A stretch of 64,000 bases of DNA from Candidatus Didemnitutus sp. (GTDB taxonomy: Bacteria; Verrucomicrobiota; Verrucomicrobiia; Opitutales; Opitutaceae), in assembly GCA_017991595.1 (NCBI GenBank), contig JAGOQJ010000001.1, positions 124,001 through 188,000 of the forward strand, written 5' to 3'. Numbering within the stretch: position 1 is the stretch's first letter; every line of letters begins with the position of its first letter. Positions 46,521 through 55,171 of the stretch are shown here, piece after piece. A model generated the notes under the pieces. It was not told the DNA's origin and searched no databases. It saw only the letters and a list, made by a program, of their open reading frames with translations. Made by a program: the position numbers and the translations under genes.

Positions 46521-46660
46521 GCCGACGAGGTTAGCTGACGGGCTCGGCCAGAGAAGTGGCCTGGTGGCGGGTTACCCCGTCGCGTGCGCCCCGTCCCGGC
46601 TCGCGCCGGGAAGTTGGTTCCCCCGCGCACCTGTCGAGGAAGCGACGGGTGCTTAGGCTG
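46521..46660 (-). promoter_or_regulatory. Cyclic di-AMP riboswitch (ydaO/yuaA type) upstream of ktrB
   Basis: Read on the minus strand, the leader has the conserved blocks in order: GCCTAA, a hairpin GCACC/GGTGC, GCGGGGGAACC, a hairpin CCCGGC/GCCGGG, GGGGCGCA, then CCGAGCCCGTCAGCTAAC and CTCGTCGGC, whose GGC pairs with the first GCC to close the aptamer. This is the ydaO consensus. It ends about 125 bases before the chosen ktrB start. c-di-AMP riboswitches are known to repress K+ uptake genes, which fits exactly. No T-run terminator is obvious after it, so it may act on translation. Confidence 0.92.
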
Positions 46661-46876
46661 CAATCACCGACAAAGAACGTGGGCGCGAAAAAATCCCTCC
46701 GCGCCACATCGGTCAATCCAACCCCCGGATGTGCGATGCAAGTGGCCTGACGTGGCCTGTTTGCACCGGGAATTTAACCCAGGCTGTGTCGGGGCGACGC
46801 GCCGGTGATTGTTCTGGAGCGTCGGCGAACCCCCGTTTGACACCCCGCGCCAACCGGATAGCCGTTTTCCACTTCA

Positions 46877-48067
46877 ATGTCCTATTCTGAAGACCGCGCC
46901 ACCTGGTTCGAGGGCCAGGGCCTTTGGCAACACATCCCGGAAGCCGATTGGCGCGACTGGACGTGGCAGCTCAAGAACCGCATCACCACCGTCGAGCAGC
47001 TCGAGCGCCTGATGACGCTGACGCCGGAGGAGAAGGCCGGCTGCCTTTTCGCGGCCCACAAGCTGGCACTGGCGATCACGCCCTACTTTTTCAACCTGAT
47101 CGACCGCGACAACCCGGCCTGCCCGATCCGCAAGCAGGTCATCCCGCGGATCGACGAGAGCATCGTGTCGGCCGAGGAGATGCTGGATTCGCTGGGCGAG
47201 GACGAACACTCGCCCGTGCCCGGCCTCGTGCACCGCTACCCGGATCGCGTGCTCTTCCTCGTGACCGATCGGTGCGCGAGCTATTGCCGTTACTGCACGC
47301 GCAGCCGGCTGGTCTCGAACGCGCAGGACTACAATTTTCACCCGGAATACGAGCAAGGCCTCCGCTACATCGAAGCCCACCCGGAGATCCGCGACGTGCT
47401 GCTCTCGGGCGGCGATCCGCTGCTGCTCTCGGACAAGAAGCTCGATCACCTGCTCGGCCGCCTCCGCGCGATCCCGCACGTGGAGTTCATCCGCATCGGG
47501 TCGCGCATCCCGGTGTTCCTGCCGCAGCGGATCACGCCGGAGCTGTGCGAGGTGTTCAAGAAGCACGGGCCGATCTGGATGAGCATCCACGTCAACCACC
47601 CGAAGGAAGCCACGCAGGAATTGAAGGACGCCTGCGAGCGCCTCTCCTACGCCGGCGTGCCGCTGGGCAACCAGAGCGTGCTGCTCCGCGGGGTGAACGA
47701 CGACGCCGAGGTCATGAAGGCGCTCGTCCACCGCCTGCTGCGCATGCGGGTGCGACCGTATTACCTCTACCAGATGGACCTCATCACGGGCGGCGCGCAC
47801 TTCAAGGCCGACGTCCGGAAGGGCATCGAGATCATCCAGGCGTTGCGCGGCCACACGACCGGTTACGCCGTGCCGCAATACGTGATCGATGCGCCCGGCG
47901 GTGGCGGCAAGGTGCCGATCAACCCGGAGTATCTGGAGAAGATCACGGACGACGAGGTCGTCTTCCGGAACTTCGAGGGCCGCGAGTTCCGCTACCCGCT
48001 CAAGAACACGCCGATCGTCGAAAAGCAAAACGCCGGCAAGGTGCTGCCGGCGGAAGTGCATCTGTAA
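46877..48067 (+). CDS. kamA: Lysine 2,3-aminomutase
   Basis: Radical SAM and PLP enzyme of 396 residues that turns L-lysine into L-beta-lysine. The cluster motif is Cys133-x3-Cys137-x2-Cys140 in CASYCRYCTRSR. The GGDPLLL block and IGSRIPV follow; the PLP Lys should lie in the C-terminal PGGGGKVPI segment. Length and the VPGLVHRYPDRVLFLVTDRC block favour KamA over the shorter EF-P enzyme EpmB, but substrate class is inferred. No acetyltransferase (ablB) or epmA gene is next to it. A possible -35 box TTGACA lies at 46837. Confidence 0.9.
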   Translation: MSYSEDRATWFEGQGLWQHIPEADWRDWTWQLKNRITTVEQLERLMTLTPEEKAGCLFAAHKLALAITPYFFNLIDRDNPACPIRKQVIPRIDESIVSAEEMLDSLGEDEHSPVPGLVHRYPDRVLFLVTDRCASYCRYCTRSRLVSNAQDYNFHPEYEQGLRYIEAHPEIRDVLLSGGDPLLLSDKKLDHLLGRLRAIPHVEFIRIGSRIPVFLPQRITPELCEVFKKHGPIWMSIHVNHPKEATQELKDACERLSYAGVPLGNQSVLLRGVNDDAEVMKALVHRLLRMRVRPYYLYQMDLITGGAHFKADVRKGIEIIQALRGHTTGYAVPQYVIDAPGGGGKVPINPEYLEKITDDEVVFRNFEGREFRYPLKNTPIVEKQNAGKVLPAEVHL

Positions 48068-48196
48068 GGCGTGGCGCTGGTCAAGGCGGGGTGAGGAGGC
48101 GTAGATTTCGCGGCGGCAGGGAGTATGTTTGCCTGTTTTCGCCGCGTGCTCGCCGATTGCGTTTGGGCGTCGAGCGGGCGATGAACAGTCTCCGGT

Positions 48197-50494
48197 TTGG
48201 CTCATCGCCAAGCTGTCTTTTTGTCTTCCTTGCGCATTTCCGCTTCACGACGCGTCGGGTTTTATTTGGCCTTCACGTGCCAGCTGCTGGCGCTCGCCGT
48301 GCCGGCTTGGTCGGCGGTGACTGTGCCGGTTGGTCGGAGCGCGTTTGAGTTTGTCTGGTCGGGCAAAACGATCCCGGTCTGGACCTATCGCCCGGCGTCG
48401 GCGACCGCTGTGGACACGCCCCTCGTGTTCGTCTGCCACGGCACGAATCGCAACGCGTCGTTCTACCGCGATTCGTGGATTTCGCAGGCGGATGTGCGCG
48501 GCTGCATCATCGTCGCGCCGGAGTTCACGGATGCAGCTTTTCCGGGCACGAATGGCTACAACCTCGGTGGCATGCTCGGGCCCGATGGCTTGGCGCGGCC
48601 GCCGGCCGAATGGGCCTTCCATGTGATCGAGGCGATCTTCGACGAGGTGCGGGCTGGGCTCGGCTCGGATGCGCGGCCGACCTACCGGCTCTACGGACAC
48701 TCCGCCGGATCGCAATTCGTGCATCGGATGCTGCTGTTTGCGCCGGAAGCGCGGGTCGAGAAGGCCGTCGCGGCCAATGCCGGCTGGTATACCGTGCCGG
48801 AGTTGCCGACCGCGTTTCCCTTCGGGTTGGGCGGAAGCCAATATTCCCTGCCGCTCTTGCGGGAGCGACTCGCACAAGAGCATGTGATCCTGCTCGGCAC
48901 GGCGGACAACGACCCCGCCTCGACGGATCTCAGCCACAGCGCGGGTGCCGAGGCGCAGGGGCCGCATCGACTCGCGCGCGGCCAGTATTTTCACGCGCAT
49001 GCCACGGCGGCGGCGCCGGGACTCGGCACGACTTTCAACTGGCAGCTCAGTTACGCGCCGGGTGTCGGTCACGACACGTCGCGCATGACGCCTTATGCGT
49101 CGGCGCTGTTGTTTTCCGCGGAGCCGTATTTCCCGCCCGATGCGGAAATCGAGGAACCCGACTCGCCCGTGCTCACGCTCGAGAGCGCGGGTTACCGGGC
49201 GAGTTTCAATCACGCCTTCACGTCGAGTGCCGCGCCGGCGAGTCTCGCGTGGGAAGACGCGGTCACCGTGCCCGGCTGGTTCTTGCATCAAAATGCGCTG
49301 GGCACGCCGATCGCCGTGACGGTGCAGACGTCGTTGTCGGACACCGACTCCGGCTTTCTCGGCTTCCTCTCGGGCACTGATTTGCCGAACAACTTTCTCC
49401 TCGGCGTGCGACCGAGCGACACCACCGCCGGATCAGTCGGCACCGGTGCCGGCATCTATTTCGGCCTGCGTCTGCGCAACCAGACTGGCTTTACCATCAC
49501 GCAATTCTCGCTCGGCTACACCGCCGGGCAATTTTATCGCAGCACGGGCGCGAACAACAACACGATCGTCGTCGCCTACAACCACCAGCGTCTCAGCCAG
49601 TCGACGAGCCTCACGACTGGCACGTGGACGACGATTCCCGCGCTCAGCTACACCGCGCCGTTGAACGGCAACGGCCAATCATCCGGGACGACGGTGAATT
49701 TCAATCTCCCGGGCAACTCCACGGTGTTCGAGCCGGTGACGATCGGCGGTCTGGGTTTGGCTCCCGGCAACGATCTCTGGATTCGCTGGTATGTCGCCAA
49801 CATGTCGGGCGTCGATCAGGGCGTGGGCATCGACAACGTGACGTTCGCGGTCACCGGCTACGCGCCTGCGGCTCCGGTGATTCTCGGACAACCGCAGAGC
49901 CGCACTGCGGGCGTCGGTGAAACCGTGATGCTCGCCGTCGAGGCGGTGGGTGTCCCTTCGCCGACTTACCAATGGATGAAGGACGGCGCCGTCTTGCCGG
50001 GCGAGACGGGCGCGAGTCTCACGCTCTCGAACCTGATTTTCACCGCGGCGGGCAGCTACACGGTCGCGGTGACGAATCCCTCCGGCACCGTGCTCAGCCA
50101 GCCCGCGGCGCTGGCGGTGCGGCGGCCCTTCGAGTGGTGGGCCGAGAATGCCGGGCTGGCCGGCAACGCCGCCGCGGCGGACGCCGATCCGGACGCGGAT
50201 GGCCGGACGAACTTGGTCGAATATGCGCTGGGCGGTGATCCCGTGCGAGCCGAGGGTGGCGCGGCGACTTTCCTCGAACCCGGCGCGGAGGGCTTGATCT
50301 TTCGTTTCTATCGCGCCGCCGACAGCGCGGCGGATACGGAAGTCGAGGTGCAGGTGAGCGCGGATCTGCTGGAGTGGGCCACGTGGCGCGTGCTCGCCGA
50401 CGATGAAGTCGGCGAGCAGTCGATCGTCATCCCGGTCGGGCCGGAGGGGCGTCGATTCGTCCGGCTCCGAGTCACGCGGGCCGGCGCGCCATGA
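48197..50494 (+). CDS. Secreted alpha/beta hydrolase with Ig-like domain and DxDxDG C-terminal module
   Basis: Protein of 765 residues; the frame starts with TTG 48197 and no better start is visible. A signal peptide ends near LALAVPAWSA (about 40). Residues 60-310 form an alpha/beta hydrolase (VFVCHGTNRNA, nucleophile Ser in GHSAGSQ, late His in GVGHD). A beta-rich domain (330-560) and one Ig-like domain (565-650, AGVGETVML...YQWMKDG) follow. The end has ADPDADGRTNLVEYALGGDP and a 100-residue tail like that of the giant metalloprotease at 59.3 kb. It likely acts outside the cell on an ester, perhaps a polysaccharide decoration; substrate unknown. Confidence 0.78.
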   Translation: MAHRQAVFLSSLRISASRRVGFYLAFTCQLLALAVPAWSAVTVPVGRSAFEFVWSGKTIPVWTYRPASATAVDTPLVFVCHGTNRNASFYRDSWISQADVRGCIIVAPEFTDAAFPGTNGYNLGGMLGPDGLARPPAEWAFHVIEAIFDEVRAGLGSDARPTYRLYGHSAGSQFVHRMLLFAPEARVEKAVAANAGWYTVPELPTAFPFGLGGSQYSLPLLRERLAQEHVILLGTADNDPASTDLSHSAGAEAQGPHRLARGQYFHAHATAAAPGLGTTFNWQLSYAPGVGHDTSRMTPYASALLFSAEPYFPPDAEIEEPDSPVLTLESAGYRASFNHAFTSSAAPASLAWEDAVTVPGWFLHQNALGTPIAVTVQTSLSDTDSGFLGFLSGTDLPNNFLLGVRPSDTTAGSVGTGAGIYFGLRLRNQTGFTITQFSLGYTAGQFYRSTGANNNTIVVAYNHQRLSQSTSLTTGTWTTIPALSYTAPLNGNGQSSGTTVNFNLPGNSTVFEPVTIGGLGLAPGNDLWIRWYVANMSGVDQGVGIDNVTFAVTGYAPAAPVILGQPQSRTAGVGETVMLAVEAVGVPSPTYQWMKDGAVLPGETGASLTLSNLIFTAAGSYTVAVTNPSGTVLSQPAALAVRRPFEWWAENAGLAGNAAAADADPDADGRTNLVEYALGGDPVRAEGGAATFLEPGAEGLIFRFYRAADSAADTEVEVQVSADLLEWATWRVLADDEVGEQSIVIPVGPEGRRFVRLRVTRAGAP

Positions 50495-50560
50495 ACGCGC
50501 CAGCGGCGAAACGAGCCGGGTGAAGAGGGCTCTGCCCGGGACCGGACGGGCGGGCGATGT

Positions 50561-51301
50561 TCAGCGCAGGGAGAACACTGCGCTCACGGTTGCGGTGATG
50601 GTCTTGTCGAGCGCGCTGGTGTCGTTGTTGCCCTCCCAACTCGTGGCGTTCGAGTGCAGCGGGTTGATCTGCACGACGCCCATGCGTGCGGAGCGCAGCC
50701 CGGCGACTTCGCTGCCGCCTTGGCGGGCGATCTGGTCGGCGCGCGCGCGGGCGTCCTTCGTCGCCTCGGCCATCATCTCCACCTTCGCCTCGCCGGCCTT
50801 CGTGTAGATGAACTGAAATTCGTGCGCCGAGAACACGATGCCCTGCTCGATCAACGCGCTCGTGTCGGCCGCGAGCCGCGGCACGCGCTCGACGTCGGTC
50901 GAGCGGATCTCGAGCCGTTGCAAGAGCCGGTAGCCGACGCGGCGCACGGTGGCTTCTTCGCCGTCGGCATCGCGGGCGCGCACGGTGAGTTCCTGCACTT
51001 CCACGGGCGCGACCGCGACATCGGTGAGTCCGCTCTGGGCCAGATGCGCGGTGGCTTGGGCGAGCTGCTCCTGCAGTTGCCGCTGCGCGGCGGGCAGCGT
51101 GGCGGCGTCGACGTGGAAACAGGTGCGCCAGACGATCAGGTCGGAGCGCACGTTTTTGCGGGCGGAACCGGTGACGTTGACGACGTTGGTTTCGCTCAGA
51201 CGCGTCCAGGCGCGGGCGACAAGGAAGGCGGCGAGAACGAGACCGGTGGCGAGGAAAAGTCCGGCGAGGAGGCCGAACAGGTGGGGGCGGGCAGGAGGCA
51301 T
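50561..51301 (-). CDS. SIMPL (DUF541) domain protein
   Basis: Envelope protein of 246 residues. An N-terminal membrane helix (LFGLLAGLFLATGLVLAAF) works as anchor or uncleaved signal. The SIMPL fold follows: VTGSARKNVRSDLIVW at the start, a helical middle part (QRQLQEQLAQATAHLAQSG), and MMAEATKDARARADQIARQGG near the end. SIMPL proteins such as YggE are periplasmic and linked to oxidative stress; biochemical role is unclear. The short twin RNA genes lie on the opposite strand beyond its start. Confidence 0.88.
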   Translation of the reverse strand: MPPARPHLFGLLAGLFLATGLVLAAFLVARAWTRLSETNVVNVTGSARKNVRSDLIVWRTCFHVDAATLPAAQRQLQEQLAQATAHLAQSGLTDVAVAPVEVQELTVRARDADGEEATVRRVGYRLLQRLEIRSTDVERVPRLAADTSALIEQGIVFSAHEFQFIYTKAGEAKVEMMAEATKDARARADQIARQGGSEVAGLRSARMGVVQINPLHSNATSWEGNNDTSALDKTITATVSAVFSLR

Positions 51302-51448
51302 GATTTCGGGCGTTTATGACGAGGCGGGGCGCGTTGCCGCGCCCTGGAAACCGGAAATCAACCCGCGCGCAAATCACTGGAGCCCAGCGAACAAAGCCAG
51401 ACATTTTCCGAAGAAGTTATTCACCGCAGAAATCTCCGGGAATCTTTC

Positions 51449-51472
51449 AACGTTTCGCGGGGCAGGTGCGTC
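51449..51472 (+). promoter_or_regulatory. ECF-sigma-like promoter of RNA unit A
   Basis: AAC (51449-51451) and CGTC (51469-51472) are separated by exactly 17 bp, as between the -35 AAC and -10 CGTC of many ECF promoters. The same layout is found in unit B although the spacer sequences differ. Confidence 0.55.
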
Positions 51473-51477
51473 TATCT

Positions 51478-51586
51478 GGGTGTGTTCAGTGTGTCGTTCT
51501 TAACGAAACATTGCTTGTAGTTCTTACGGTTTGCTTGGTGTTAGGTCATGAAGGGGTCGCTCGCGAGGGCGGCCCCTTCACGTTTC
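51478..51586 (+). ncRNA. Candidate small RNA, unit A of a tandem pair
   Basis: About 109 bases that are nearly identical to unit B, 248 bp downstream. From 51493 to about 51560 the units differ at only a few bases (GTCGTTCTTAACGA, then CATTGCTTGTAGTTCTTACG, then GTTTGCTTGGTGTTAGGTCA). No shared ORF fits. The 3' end is a hairpin GAAGGGGTCGC / GCGGCCCCTTC with one T-G pair; the T-run after it is weak. I infer a structured RNA made from the ECF-like promoter just upstream. Exact ends are estimates. Confidence 0.55.
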
Positions 51587-51696
51587 TACGGGTGGCGCAG
51601 AAATCTCCCGGTGTGCGAGCGATCAGCGGATGGATTTCTCCAAAATGTTGAAAATCGCTGAGTTGGGAGGTGTGCAGATTTCTGCAAAAATCTTTC

Positions 51697-51720
51697 AACG
51701 TTTTCGAGGGACGTGACGTC
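51697..51720 (+). promoter_or_regulatory. ECF-sigma-like promoter of RNA unit B
   Basis: AAC (51697-51699) and CGTC (51717-51720) with 17 bp between, matching unit A. Flanking TCTTTCAACGTTT and CGTCTATCTG are also shared. Confidence 0.55.
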
Positions 51721-51725
51721 TATCT

Positions 51726-51834
51726 GAGTGACAACAGTGCGTCGTTCTTAACGAGACATTGCTTGTAGTTCTTACGGTTTGCTTGGTGTTAGGTCATGCA
51801 GGGGCCGCCTGAAAGGGCGGCCCCTTCATGTTTA
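51726..51834 (+). ncRNA. Candidate small RNA, unit B of a tandem pair
   Basis: Second unit, conserved with unit A as described there. Its end hairpin AGGGGCCGCC / GGCGGCCCCT replaces the T-G pair of unit A by C-G and swaps other stem-flanking bases, so the structure is kept while the sequence changes, a sign of selection on RNA. Ends are estimates from the promoter and hairpin. Confidence 0.55.
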
Positions 51835-51871
51835 TGGGGTCGGCGCCCGCCGGCGTCCCTTGGGCGGCCAA

Positions 51872-51898
51872 GCAAAACGGGCTCCGGTCGGAGCCCGT
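51872..51898 (-). terminator. Terminator of the aminotransferase-SDR-FAH operon
   Basis: On the minus strand ACGGGCTCC and GGAGCCCGT form a 9-bp stem around GACC, followed by TTTGCTTGG. It lies about 55 bp after the aminotransferase stop. Confidence 0.8.
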
Positions 51899-51953
51899 GA
51901 GAATGCGCCTCGCCACGCAAAGCGGCGCAGGCTGAACGAAGGAAGCGGGATCG

Positions 51954-53153
51954 TCAGCCTTGCGCGAGCGCGCGGGCGAAGAGATCGGCGACGGCAGTCT
52001 GGTTGCGGGGATTCAGACCGGCGACGTTGATGCGTCCGCTCTCGATCAGGTAGAGCTTGTGCTCCTGACGCAGCCAGCGCGCGCGTTCGCCGGAGAGTTC
52101 GGTGAGCGCGAACATGCCGTGCTGCTCCGCGAGCGGCGCGAACGCGGCGCCGAAGCCGCGCTCGGTCATGAGGCGCACGAGATCCTGGCGCATCTGCACG
52201 AGGCGGAGACGCATCGTCTCGAGTTCGCCCAGCCAGAGCGGACGCAGCTCGGCGTGCGTCATCACGGTCTCCGCGATGCGCGCGCCGTGGGCGGACGGGC
52301 TCGACCACGCGGTGCGCACGACGGCCTTGGCCTGACTGAGCGCGCGGCGCACGCCCTCGGCATCCGCGCCGACGAGCAGCAGGGCGCCGACGCGTTCGCC
52401 GTAGAGGCCGAGGTTCTTGGAGAACGAGACCGCGGCGAGGAAGCTGAGTCCCATCTCGGCGGCGAGGCGGATGGGGAACGCGTCCTGATCCGGTCCGCGC
52501 GCGAGCCCCTGATAAGCGGAGTCGAAGAGCGGCACGAGTCCGCGTTGCTGCACGGCGGTGAGCAGGGTGCGCCACTCGCTCTCGGAAGGATCGTCGCCGG
52601 TGGGGTTGTGGCAGCAACCGTGGAGCAACACGGTGTCGCCACGCGCGGCGGTCGCGAGGCTGGCGAGCACGGCGTCGAGGTCGCGGCGCTTGGTCTGCGC
52701 ATCGAAATAGCGATACTCCGCGGGTTTCAACCCGGCGGCGCGGCAGATGTTCGGGTGGTTCGGCCAGGTGGGGTTGCTGATCCACGCGGTGGCTGTGCCG
52801 TGCAGCAGGTGCACGATTTCGGCGGCGAGGCGCACGGCGCCGGTGCCGCCGGGCGTCTGCACCACGGCGACGCGCGGGCCGAGCTGGGCGCGCAGCGCAG
52901 GGCCGAGCACGAACTCGGCGACGGCCTCGTTGAACTTGGCGCTGCCGTCGATCGGCAGGTAGGTCTTTGGCGGCGCGGCTTGGAGCAACAGCTCCTCCGC
53001 GCGCCGCACGCAGGCGAGCGTGGGCGTGCGGCCGGCCTCGTCGAGGTAGATGCCTTGGGCGAGGTTGATCTTGGTGGAACTCGGGTCGCGGTTGAACGCG
53101 GCGGCGAGGCCGAGGATCGGATCCTCGGGAGCGAGGGCAAGGGCGTCGAACAT
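51954..53153 (-). CDS. Aspartate/aromatic aminotransferase family protein
   Basis: PLP enzyme of 399 residues, subgroup I-alpha like AspC/TyrB. Motifs: DPILGLAAAFNRD start block, INLAQGIYLDEAGRTP, TPGGTGAVRLAAE, SNPTWPNHPNI, CCHNPTGDDPS, FDSAYQGLARG, and the Schiff-base Lys in SFSKNLGLYGERVG. It would move amino groups between aspartate or aromatic amino acids and 2-oxoglutarate. It is the last gene of a minus-strand operon (8 bp after the SDR gene), so it may act in the same catabolic route rather than general metabolism. Confidence 0.92.
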   Translation of the reverse strand: MFDALALAPEDPILGLAAAFNRDPSSTKINLAQGIYLDEAGRTPTLACVRRAEELLLQAAPPKTYLPIDGSAKFNEAVAEFVLGPALRAQLGPRVAVVQTPGGTGAVRLAAEIVHLLHGTATAWISNPTWPNHPNICRAAGLKPAEYRYFDAQTKRRDLDAVLASLATAARGDTVLLHGCCHNPTGDDPSESEWRTLLTAVQQRGLVPLFDSAYQGLARGPDQDAFPIRLAAEMGLSFLAAVSFSKNLGLYGERVGALLLVGADAEGVRRALSQAKAVVRTAWSSPSAHGARIAETVMTHAELRPLWLGELETMRLRLVQMRQDLVRLMTERGFGAAFAPLAEQHGMFALTELSGERARWLRQEHKLYLIESGRINVAGLNPRNQTAVADLFARALAQG

Positions 53154-53161
53154 GGGCGGGG

Positions 53162-53950
53162 TCAGTAGGCCTTCACCATGCCGCCGTCGACGAGGAGCGT
53201 CTGGCCGCTGATGTAGGTGTTGGCGGGGGAACAGAGGAACACGGCGGTGCGCGCGAACTCCTCCGGTTCGCCGTAACGGCCGAGCGGGATCTGTTTCGAC
53301 ATGTCGGCGCGCACCTGTTCGGGCGTGGTGCCGGCCTTCTTGGCGCGGGCGCCGTCGAGCTGGGCGATGCGGTCGGTGTAGACGCGGCCGGGTCCGAGCG
53401 CGTTGACGAGGATGCCCTGCGGGCCGACCTCGCCAGCGAGCGTCTTCGTGAGGCCGATGACGCCCATGCGGAACGTGTTCGAGAGGAGCAGCAACTCGAG
53501 CGGCGCCTTCACTGAGGAGGAGACGAAATTGATGATCCAGCCGCGGCCGGCCTTGCGCAGGTGCGGCAACGCGGCGCGCGTGGAGCGCACGTAGCTGAGG
53601 AGCGTGAGCTCGTAGGCGGCTTGCCAGGTGGCGTCGTCGAACGCGTCGAACGTGCCCGCGGGCGGGCCGCCGCAGTTGTTCACGAGGATATCGAGGCGGC
53701 CGAACTTCGCGGCGGCTTCGTCGACCGCGCGCTGAATGTCGGCGGCCTTGGTGAGATCGCCGATGACGACATGCGCGTCGCGGCCGGTCTGCGTTTTGAT
53801 ATCCTGTTGGGCGGCGCGCGTCTCCGCCTCGCGGCGGGCGAAGAGCGTCACGTCAGCGCCTTCGCGCGCGAAGGCGAGCGCGGTGGCGCGGCCGAGGCCG
53901 CCGCTGGAAGCGAGCACGAGGGCGGATTTGCCGGTAAGTCCGAGGTCCAT
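53162..53950 (-). CDS. Atypical SDR oxidoreductase lacking the YxxxK motif
   Basis: Protein of 262 residues with an SDR fold: nucleotide motif ASSGGLGRA, GDLTKAADI, NNCGGPP (in place of NNAG) and a C-terminal LLVDGG. After the conserved Ser (VSSSVK) the position of the active Tyr and Lys holds LSNTFRMG, so Tyr and Lys are replaced by Asn and Arg. A subgroup of SDRs annotated as 3-oxoacyl-ACP reductase has the same change. Activity is uncertain. It lies 3 bp after the FAH gene and 8 bp before the aminotransferase gene in one operon. Confidence 0.88.
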   Translation of the reverse strand: MDLGLTGKSALVLASSGGLGRATALAFAREGADVTLFARREAETRAAQQDIKTQTGRDAHVVIGDLTKAADIQRAVDEAAAKFGRLDILVNNCGGPPAGTFDAFDDATWQAAYELTLLSYVRSTRAALPHLRKAGRGWIINFVSSSVKAPLELLLLSNTFRMGVIGLTKTLAGEVGPQGILVNALGPGRVYTDRIAQLDGARAKKAGTTPEQVRADMSKQIPLGRYGEPEEFARTAVFLCSPANTYISGQTLLVDGGMVKAY

Positions 53951-53953
53951 GGT

Positions 53954-54838
53954 TCAGGCGTTGGTGGTTTTGAGGTCGCTGACGAGATTGACGAGCGGCG
54001 GGAAGCCGTCGACGTGGCACTCCACCGTGTCGCCGTGCGCGAGCGGGGCCGCGCCGGGCGTGCCGGAGGAGATGAGGTCGCCGGGGAGCATCGTCATGAT
54101 CTGCGAGTGATAATGCACGAGGAAATCCGGCGGGAAAGTCATGTTCGCGACGACGTTCTCGGCGTGGATGCGGCCGTTGATGACGGTGCGCACGCGGACC
54201 TGGTTCACGTCGCGGATCTCGTCTTTCGTCACGAAGAACGGGCCGAAGCTGAAGAAGGTGTCGAACGATTTACTCTGGGTCAGGTTGCGCGGGTTGCGGC
54301 GGAGGATGTCCTCGGCCGTCATGTCGATGATGGTGCAGAAGCCGGCCACGACGTCGCGCCAGCGTTCGCGCGGCACGTCGCGGCAGGTGCGACCGAAGAC
54401 GATGCCGAGCTCGGCCTCGCCCGTGGTCTTGTGCGAGAGGCGCGGGAGCAGGATCGTGTCGCCGTGGCCGATGATGCTCGTGTCGGGCTTCATGAAGCTC
54501 GCGGGCTCGAGCGTGGGCGAGGTCTCGTTGAGGTCGGCGGCATGCGCGCGGTAGTTGAGGCCGATGCCCCAGATCTTGCGCGGGTGGCGGTAGAGCGGGG
54601 CAAACACCGCGGCGGACGGGGCGATCGCGGCCAGTTGCAACGCGGCGGGCAAGTCGCCGGCGAGGCCGTCGTGCCAGGCTTGCAGTTCGTCCAGCTTGTG
54701 CGTGGTCAGCAACCCGAGGAGGTCGGCGGGCCAGTCGCGTTGCAGGTGCCGGGCGATGGCGCGCACGGGCACGAAGCCCGCGGCAAACAGCACGCAGGCT
54801 TCTTCAAAGGAGGCGAGACGGAGGGTGGCGATTTTCAC
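53954..54838 (-). CDS. Fumarylacetoacetate hydrolase family protein
   Basis: Protein of 294 residues from GTG 54838 (VKIATLRLASFEEA). The FAH domain covers residues 85-290: IWGIGLNYRAHA, FMKPDTSIIGHGD, GEAELGIVFGR with metal-binding Glu residues, DMTAEDI with Asp, and the SGTPGAAPLAHGD loop. Family members cleave C-C bonds of diketo acids or decarboxylate/hydrate them. First gene of an operon with an SDR and an aminotransferase. FAH plus SDR pairs occur in non-phosphorylating sugar-acid routes; that role is only a suggestion. It diverges from the DapA-like gene. Confidence 0.9.
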   Translation of the reverse strand: MKIATLRLASFEEACVLFAAGFVPVRAIARHLQRDWPADLLGLLTTHKLDELQAWHDGLAGDLPAALQLAAIAPSAAVFAPLYRHPRKIWGIGLNYRAHAADLNETSPTLEPASFMKPDTSIIGHGDTILLPRLSHKTTGEAELGIVFGRTCRDVPRERWRDVVAGFCTIIDMTAEDILRRNPRNLTQSKSFDTFFSFGPFFVTKDEIRDVNQVRVRTVINGRIHAENVVANMTFPPDFLVHYHSQIMTMLPGDLISSGTPGAAPLAHGDTVECHVDGFPPLVNLVSDLKTTNA

Positions 54839-55171
54839 GGCGGCGAAGGCGGGAGGGCGACAGCGCGGCGAGCCTCGCACGCGGAGGCGTGTGGGGCAAA
54901 CCCGGATGGGCCGGCGCGCGTCACCGGGCGGTTCAGCACCCCTTGTGCCACCGGTCTTCGGCGGCGCTCTCGCTCTGGCGGACGCGTCCGGTCGCTGCCG
55001 AGCGTTGTGCATCCGGCAACAGAGCGTGGCAAAACGACAGCAGCGCGCACGCGCGGCGGGTGTCGGGCGTGGCGCGCCGCCCGGGAGAGGGCGCCGTTTC
55101 CGAGTCTGGCATCAATTCTGCAATTGCCCCGGCGCGCGCCTCCGTTTGCGGTGGCTTCGCCCCTTTCTCCC
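54839..55171. other. Divergent promoter region between the FAH operon and the DapA-like gene
   Basis: About 330 bp, G+C-rich, with overlapping frames on both strands but none with family character. It should contain both promoters. I find no clear palindrome or regulator site. Confidence 0.45.

Noticed and set aside
46837-46865. Full sigma-70 promoter in front of kamA
   Set aside because: TTGACA is present but no acceptable -10 box lies 16-18 bp downstream.
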